From assembly GCA_031278495.1 (NCBI GenBank), contig JAITKG010000183.1, positions 1 to 8,486 on the forward strand: a stretch of 8,486 nucleotides of DNA. The letters run 5' to 3'. The notes under the pieces are model-generated. The model was not told where the DNA came from, made no database searches, and was given only the letters and a program-made list of their open reading frames with translations. This document shows, one piece after another, positions 3,897-8,486 of the stretch. Made by a program: the position numbers and the translations under genes. Each line of letters starts with the position of its first letter. Positions within the stretch are counted from its first letter, which is position 1. This stretch comes from Prevotellaceae bacterium (GTDB lineage: Bacteria > Bacteroidota > Bacteroidia > Bacteroidales > UBA932).

Positions 3897-6509
3897 ATGG
3901 TATCAGCTCAGGAAATCCGGCAAACGTTTCTTGCTTTTTTTGAAAATAAACAACATGCTATTGTTCCCTCCGCGCCGATGGTGGTGAAGAACGACCCTAC
4001 GCTCATGTTTACCAATGCGGGAATGAACCAGTTCAAAGACTGGTTTCTGGGTAATACGCCGCCTGCACATCTGCGCGTGGCAGATACGCAAAAATGCCTG
4101 CGCGTAAGCGGAAAGCATAACGATTTGGAAGAAGTAGGACACGACACCTACCATCACACCATGTTTGAAATGCTTGGCAACTGGAGTTTTGGCGATTATT
4201 TCAAGGAAGAAGCGATTGCGTGGGCATGGGAATTACTGGCGGAAGTATTTAAAATAGATAAAAACCGCCTGTATGTTACGTTTTTCGAGGGTGATGCTGC
4301 CGAAAATTTAACCGCCGATGAAGAAGCATGGCGCTGTTGGAAACAATGGATACCTGCCGAACGCATTTTGCGCGGCTCGCGGAAAGATAATTTTTGGGAA
4401 ATGGGCGATGTGGGACCTTGTGGTCCGTGCAGTGAAATACACGTAGACTTGCGGAGCGATGAAGAACGGCAAACTACCGACGGCGCTGCACTGGTGAATA
4501 AAGGGCATCCGCTGGTGGTAGAAATATGGAATTTGGTGTTTATCCAATACAACCGCAAGGCGAACGGCAGCCTTGAACTGTTACCGAAAAAACATGTGGA
4601 TACCGGCATGGGCTTTGAGCGGCTTTGCATGGCGCTGCAAGGAAAGCAAAGCAATTACGATACGGATGTATTCCAGCCCGTCATCAAAAAAATTGCCGAA
4701 TTAAGCGGCAAAACATACGGCGGACGCCAGGACGTTACCGTTGCCATGCGCGTTGTTGCAGACCATTTGCGGGCTTGCAGCTTCTCTATTGCCGACGGGC
4801 AATTACCCTCCAATGCAAAAGCAGGCTATGTCATCCGGCGCATTTTGCGGCGTGCGGTGCGTTATGGATACACCTTTTTGGGATTTACCGAACCGTTTAT
4901 CTGCCGCCTGGTGCCTACATTAGTTGATGAAATGGGCGCCGCCTATCCTGAATTGAGAACGCAACAGGCATTGATAGAACAGGTGCTGCACGAAGAGGAA
5001 ACAGCTTTCCTGCGCACGTTGGAAACCGGCATCCGCCTGTTGGATTCGGTGATGGAAAAGAATGCGGACAGCAAAATCATCAGTGGCAGGGATGCGTTTC
5101 AATTGTACGACACGTTTGGCTTTCCGGTTGATTTGACGGAATTGATGGCACACGAAAAAGGATTCGGTATAAATATGCCGGAATTTGAGGAAGAACTGGC
5201 ACGGCAAAAACAACGCAGCCGCCATGCCGCTGTCACCGAAGAAGGCGACTGGATAGAGGTGCAACCGGCGGCACAAACCGCCTTTGTCGGATATGATACG
5301 ACCGCCGCCACAGTAAAAATTGTGCGTTACCGGTTGGTAAAAACAAAGGGTAAAGAACAAGTGCAACTGGTTTTTGACCGCACGCCTTTTTACGGCGAAA
5401 GCGGCGGGCAGTCGGGCGATGCGGGTACCATTGATAATGGAAAGGAGTGTATTAAAATTTTTGACACGAAAAAAGAACATCAATTGATTATTCATATTGC
5501 CGAAAAATTGCCGAATGATTTGCCGGCAACCTTTACGGCGCAAGTAGATGAAACGCGCCGTCAGGCGATTGCCTGCAACCACACGGCGACGCATCTGTTG
5601 CATTATGCATTGCGGAAAGTATTGGGAACACATGTGGAACAAAAAGGCTCGCTCGTGCATCCCGATTATTTGCGGTTTGACTTTTCGCATTTTCAAAAAG
5701 TAACCGATGAAGAAATACGCAAAGTAGAGCATCTGGTCAATGAACAAATACGCGCCAATATTTTGCGGGAAGAACATCGCAGCCTGCCGATAGAAGAAGC
5801 GCGGGCATTGGGCGCTATTGCCTTGTTCGGGGAAAAATACGACGCCAAAGTGCGCGTTATCCGTTACGGTGAGTCTATCGAATTGTGCGGCGGCACACAC
5901 GTACACGCCACCGGCGACATCGGTTTTTTCCGTATCATCAGTGAAAGCGCAGTAGCTGCCGGCGTTCGGCGGATAGAGGCAGTATCGGCTGCCAAAGCGG
6001 AAGCGTTGATAGACCAGTTACAGGATATGATAAAGAGTGTGGGAACATTCTTTAATAATTCGCCGAACTTAGTGGATGCTATCCGGAAAACCATTGCCGA
6101 TAATGCAGATTTGACAAAACAAGTACAGGATTTCGTTGCAGAACGGGTAACACGATTAAAAGAGCAGTTACAAAAACACCTGCAAACAATAAACGGTTTC
6201 AACGTAGCGGTGTTGCCGGTTGCCGTAACGCCGGAAATACTGAAAAACCTTGCCTTCCAGATACGCGTCATGCAGTCCAACATAGTGTTTATAGGAGGCG
6301 CCGTGCAAAACGATAAACCCATGCTCATCGTATCGCTTTCGGACGACTTGGTAGAAAAAGGCTTGAACGCATCCAATATTGTAAAAGAAGCAGCCAAAGA
6401 AATGGACGGCAGTGGCGGCGGCCAGAAATTTTTAGCCACAGCCGGCGGTAAAAAAATGGAAAATTTGCAGGCTGCTATCAACAAAGCCATTCATTTATTA
6501 TCGCAATAA
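3897..6509 (+). CDS. alaS: Alanyl-tRNA synthetase
   Basis: Cytoplasmic class II synthetase that charges tRNA-Ala and removes mischarged Ser and Gly. From the chosen start it has 870 residues, the usual length. The aminoacylation domain has F38-T-N-A-G-M-N-Q-F-K47 and G237-M-G-F-E-R-L243. The editing domain has G500-E-S-G-G-Q-S-G-D508, the zinc motif H562-T-A-T-H566 and C664-G-G-T-H668. The C-Ala domain has the glycine-rich G840-G-G-Q-K-F-L-A-T-A-G-G-K. All signature residues are present, so the enzyme should charge and edit. An in-frame ATG at 3879 would add six residues (M-K-N-K-T-A). I prefer 3897: family members start a few residues before the E-I-R-Q helix, and the promoter box leaves too short a leader for 3879. 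It has its own promoter and appears separate from the yajC unit. Confidence 0.97.
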   Translation: MVSAQEIRQTFLAFFENKQHAIVPSAPMVVKNDPTLMFTNAGMNQFKDWFLGNTPPAHLRVADTQKCLRVSGKHNDLEEVGHDTYHHTMFEMLGNWSFGDYFKEEAIAWAWELLAEVFKIDKNRLYVTFFEGDAAENLTADEEAWRCWKQWIPAERILRGSRKDNFWEMGDVGPCGPCSEIHVDLRSDEERQTTDGAALVNKGHPLVVEIWNLVFIQYNRKANGSLELLPKKHVDTGMGFERLCMALQGKQSNYDTDVFQPVIKKIAELSGKTYGGRQDVTVAMRVVADHLRACSFSIADGQLPSNAKAGYVIRRILRRAVRYGYTFLGFTEPFICRLVPTLVDEMGAAYPELRTQQALIEQVLHEEETAFLRTLETGIRLLDSVMEKNADSKIISGRDAFQLYDTFGFPVDLTELMAHEKGFGINMPEFEEELARQKQRSRHAAVTEEGDWIEVQPAAQTAFVGYDTTAATVKIVRYRLVKTKGKEQVQLVFDRTPFYGESGGQSGDAGTIDNGKECIKIFDTKKEHQLIIHIAEKLPNDLPATFTAQVDETRRQAIACNHTATHLLHYALRKVLGTHVEQKGSLVHPDYLRFDFSHFQKVTDEEIRKVEHLVNEQIRANILREEHRSLPIEEARALGAIALFGEKYDAKVRVIRYGESIELCGGTHVHATGDIGFFRIISESAVAAGVRRIEAVSAAKAEALIDQLQDMIKSVGTFFNNSPNLVDAIRKTIADNADLTKQVQDFVAERVTRLKEQLQKHLQTINGFNVAVLPVAVTPEILKNLAFQIRVMQSNIVFIGGAVQNDKPMLIVSLSDDLVEKGLNASNIVKEAAKEMDGSGGGQKFLATAGGKKMENLQAAINKAIHLLSQ

Positions 6510-6566
6510 TTAAATCATAAGTGCACTGTTAAATTGATTTGTTGTATATTTCCATGATATACCTAT

Positions 6567-6597
6567 TCTATTTTAAAAGATGGCGTCTATTTTAAAA
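6567..6597. repeat. 12-bp direct repeat before the EEP-family gene
   Basis: TCTATTTTAAAA occurs at 6567-6578 and 6586-6597, start to start 19 bp, with the 7-bp linker GATGGCG. Each copy contains the palindrome TTTTAAAA. The second copy ends 14 bp before the ATG at 6612. A site for a regulator that binds two helical turns apart is possible. A weak -7-like TATATTTC lies upstream at 6545-6552. Confidence 0.45.
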
Positions 6598-6611
6598 TAA
6601 ACGATTTTTAC

Positions 6612-7631
6612 ATGAAAAAAATTGCCTGTTACTTTATTATTTTATTATTTCCCTTTGCTTGCCTTGCACAGCAGGCAAAGCAGGATGACCTTGCCATGTT
6701 CTACAACCTCGAAAATCTTTTTGACCCCGTCAAAGATTCTACTATTAACGATAACGATTTCCTGCCGGGCGGACGCTATGGGTGGACATGGTCAAAATTG
6801 AGAACAAAAATCAATGCCATCGCTAAAACCATTATAGCTGCGGGAAATGGCAATCATCCTGCGTTAATTGGCGTGTGCGAAGTGGAGAACCGCTACGTGC
6901 TGAAAAGGTTGATAGAACACACGCCGCTGGCAAAAATCGGGTACGATATTGTTCACCGCGATTCGCCCGACCCGCGCGGGATTGACGTGGCATTGCTTTA
7001 CCGCACCGACCATTTTACGGTACTGCATTCCGCATGGTTCAAGGTATGCTATGAGAGCGGGAATTGCCGCACACGTGAAATTTTGTATGCCAAAGGCGTA
7101 TTACACGAATTGGATACATTGCATATTTTCGTCAATCACTGGCCGTCGAAATTGGGCGGGGCGGCGCAGTCGGAGCCGCGCCGGATACGGGCGGCTGAGA
7201 CTTTGCGGGGCATTACCGATTCTATTTTTTGTACCAACCCACAGGCGAATATACTGGTGATGGGCGATTTCAACGATACTCCCGATAGCCGCCCGGTGGT
7301 AGATGGCTTGCGGGCGGTGAGCGATACCGCCTGCCTTACCTGCCTGCATAACCTGATGTTGCCGCTTGCCTTGCGTGGCGAGGGCTCTTTGAAATACCAA
7401 AAAAACTGGGAACTGATAGACCTGTTTTTTATATCGGGAAATTTATTGGACAAAAATGCGCCGGTTTATTGCGAGCCAACAGAAGCTAAAATATTCCGCG
7501 CAAACTTTCTGTTGATATCCGACGAAAAATTTCTCGGCGATAAAGTGCGCCGTACGTATGATGCCGGTAAATACAAAGGCGGCGCAAGCGACCACTTGCC
7601 GGTATTATTGCCAATAAAACATGCTTATTAG
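6612..7631 (+). CDS. Secreted endonuclease/exonuclease/phosphatase family protein
   Basis: A 339-residue protein with a signal peptide: K2-K3, a hydrophobic core to about residue 16, and a likely cleavage after A19 leaving Q20-Q21. It is therefore exported, probably to the periplasm or outside. The rest is one Mg-dependent EEP (DNase I/exonuclease III-like) domain with all core motifs: Y31-N32-L-E-N-L-F, C89-E90-V-E-N (metal Glu), G123-I-D-V-A-L-L-Y-R131, N175-H176-W-P-S-K (catalytic His), G218-D219-F-N221-D, D in L-I-D-L-F-F, and the terminal S326-D327-H328. The catalytic site looks intact. The substrate may be DNA, RNA or a phosphodiester or phosphoester, and the sequence does not say which; the M-F-Y-N-L-E-N-L-F-D opening is typical of secreted Bacteroidota members. 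It lies 102 bp after alaS; no hairpin terminator is seen between them, so cotranscription or a weak local promoter are both possible. Confidence 0.9.
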   Translation: MKKIACYFIILLFPFACLAQQAKQDDLAMFYNLENLFDPVKDSTINDNDFLPGGRYGWTWSKLRTKINAIAKTIIAAGNGNHPALIGVCEVENRYVLKRLIEHTPLAKIGYDIVHRDSPDPRGIDVALLYRTDHFTVLHSAWFKVCYESGNCRTREILYAKGVLHELDTLHIFVNHWPSKLGGAAQSEPRRIRAAETLRGITDSIFCTNPQANILVMGDFNDTPDSRPVVDGLRAVSDTACLTCLHNLMLPLALRGEGSLKYQKNWELIDLFFISGNLLDKNAPVYCEPTEAKIFRANFLLISDEKFLGDKVRRTYDAGKYKGGASDHLPVLLPIKHAY

Positions 7632-7653
7632 TGTAATGGGAAAAGGAGCGTTA

Positions 7654-7661
7654 TAACTTCG
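7654..7661 (+). promoter_or_regulatory. Possible -7 promoter box of rsmA
   Basis: TAACTTCG, followed by CAAA, is the same TAnnTTCG variant seen before yajC. It lies 19 bp before the rsmA ATG, so the leader would be about 12-15 nt. No -33 box is clear. The 49-bp gap after the EEP-family gene also allows read-through. Confidence 0.45.
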
Positions 7662-7680
7662 CAAAATAATTTTTGAAAAG

Positions 7681-8486
7681 ATGAATACAATTGGTAACAA
7701 CAGGGGCATTTCCGTATTTCCCGAAAGGGGCGTTCGTGCAAAAAAATCGTTGGGACAGCATTTTTTGCATGACGCCGCCATTGCGCAACGCATAGTGGAA
7801 AGCCTTTCGGGAAACGCCGGAACGGCGCTGGAAGTTGGTCCCGGAATGGGCGTCCTTACGGCGTTATTATTGCAACGAACGGATATTGCCACGTATGCCG
7901 TAGAAATTGACAAAGAATCGGTGGCGTATTTGCAGGCGCGGTTTCCCGCATGGGGCGGGCGGTTGATTGCCGGCGATTTCCTTGCATTGCCGTTACACGA
8001 TTATTTCCAGTCGCCTTTTGCAGTTATCGGAAATTTTCCTTACCATATTTCGTCGCAGATTTTTTTCAAAGTATTGGAAAACCGCAACCGGATACCCGAA
8101 GTTGTAGGCATGATACAAAAAGAAGTAGCGGAACGGATAGCCTGCCGCGCCGGCAGCAAAACTTACGGCATTTTAAGCGTATTGCTGCAAGCGTATTACC
8201 ACATCGAATACCTTTTTACGGTGCATGAACATGCGTTTACGCCGCCGCCCAAAGTAAAGTCGGCGGTTATACGTTTAACGAGGAATGCGGTTACGCAATT
8301 AAATTGCGACGAACAGCTTTTTGTAAAAGTGGTAAAAGCCACGTTTAACCAACGCCGTAAAGTGATACGCAATTCCATAAAAGCATTGACCGGAACAGTT
8401 GCACTGCCGGAACACCGCTATTTTTCTATGCGTCCCGAACAGTTGAACGTGGATGAATTTGTAGAATTGACGCAAATGATAGAACG
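7681..8486 (+). CDS. rsmA: 16S rRNA (adenine-N6,N6)-dimethyltransferase, 3' end beyond window
   Basis: RsmA (KsgA) dimethylates two adjacent adenines in helix 45 at the 3' end of 16S rRNA late in small-subunit assembly, using S-adenosylmethionine. The reading frame is open to the window end: 268 codons plus two bases. Visible signatures are K21-K-S-L-G-Q-H-F-L29, motif I L50-E-V-G-P-G-M-G-V-L-T60, V74-E-I-D77, G98-D99, and the catalytic N118-F-P-Y121, where Phe replaces the more common Leu. Further on come M-I-Q-K-E-V-A-E-R-I, K-T-Y-G-I-L-S-V-L-L-Q, F-T-P-P-P-K-V-K-S-A-V and F-N-Q-R-R-K-V-I-R-N. Typical members have about 260-275 residues, so the stop should lie just past the edge. The N-terminus before G-Q-H-F-L is about 12-15 residues longer than I expect, yet no other in-frame ATG, GTG or TTG start is present. 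Confidence 0.93.
   Translation, partial: MNTIGNNRGISVFPERGVRAKKSLGQHFLHDAAIAQRIVESLSGNAGTALEVGPGMGVLTALLLQRTDIATYAVEIDKESVAYLQARFPAWGGRLIAGDFLALPLHDYFQSPFAVIGNFPYHISSQIFFKVLENRNRIPEVVGMIQKEVAERIACRAGSKTYGILSVLLQAYYHIEYLFTVHEHAFTPPPKVKSAVIRLTRNAVTQLNCDEQLFVKVVKATFNQRRKVIRNSIKALTGTVALPEHRYFSMRPEQLNVDEFVELTQMIE

Noticed and set aside
4920..5906. 328-codon open frame on the - strand inside alaS
   Set aside because: It lies entirely opposite a strongly conserved alaS region. Its translation is rich in Phe, Gln and Arg without recognisable motifs, and no promoter is visible. It is the antisense shadow of alaS codon use.
5864..6490. 208-codon open frame on the - strand opposite the alaS 3' part
   Set aside because: The translation is Ser/Thr/Cys-rich with no domain, and it overlaps the conserved editing and C-Ala regions of alaS. 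It is a shadow frame.
6520..6527. AGTGCACT palindrome as an alaS terminator
   Set aside because: It is only 8 bp without a loop and is not followed by a T-tract.
6628..6665. Lipoprotein signal for the EEP-family protein at Cys17
   Set aside because: The residues before Cys17 are P-F-A, which do not fit the usual lipobox with Leu or a similar residue at -3. Ordinary signal-peptidase cleavage after A19 fits better, though a lipoprotein is not fully excluded.
7950..8228. 92-codon + strand open frame in a second phase within rsmA
   Set aside because: The rsmA frame carries all methyltransferase motifs across this stretch, so the second frame is incidental.

Overview
The window is a Bacteroidota chromosome segment, most likely Bacteroidales. 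The evidence is the gene order yajC, YbbR-like gene, coaE, DUF5606 gene, the absence of Shine-Dalgarno sequences in front of the genes, A-rich leaders, and promoter boxes of the TAnnTTTG type (TACTTTTG before alaS, the variant TAnnTTCG before yajC and rsmA). Every convincing gene is on the + strand. No tRNA, rRNA, CRISPR array, phage gene or intact insertion sequence is visible.

Layout. Positions 1-78 hold the yajC promoter. Positions 79-3585 hold a probable five-gene transcription unit: yajC (Sec translocon accessory), a short YbbR-like membrane protein, coaE (last step of coenzyme A synthesis), a DUF5606 protein and a 12-TM major facilitator transporter. Positions 3586-3878 are a repeat-rich intergenic space with a terminator-like compound hairpin, a sequence resembling an IS end, and the alaS promoter. 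Then follow alaS (alanyl-tRNA synthetase), a secreted endonuclease/exonuclease/phosphatase-family protein, and rsmA (16S rRNA dimethyltransferase), which runs off the right edge about where it should end.

The proteins are ordinary housekeeping genes for secretion, coenzyme A and translation. The unusual content lies between them. Three intergenic spaces contain degenerate tandem arrays with the same 8-bp period but different sequences. The largest, 924-1065, has 7 units of a GTGATTAA-like octamer followed, after 6 bp, by 10 units in the opposite orientation. The left arm has no C and the right arm has no G, so together they form a potential giant imperfect hairpin. It contains the stop codon of the YbbR-like gene, which has only about one domain where Bacteroides relatives have several, and it ends 5 bp before the coaE start. 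The second array exactly fills the 35-bp gap before the transporter gene. The third lies just after the transporter gene.

I see no new enzyme system. The octamer arrays are the most interesting candidates for something undescribed. All family assignments come from motifs read by eye and from memory; no database search was run.
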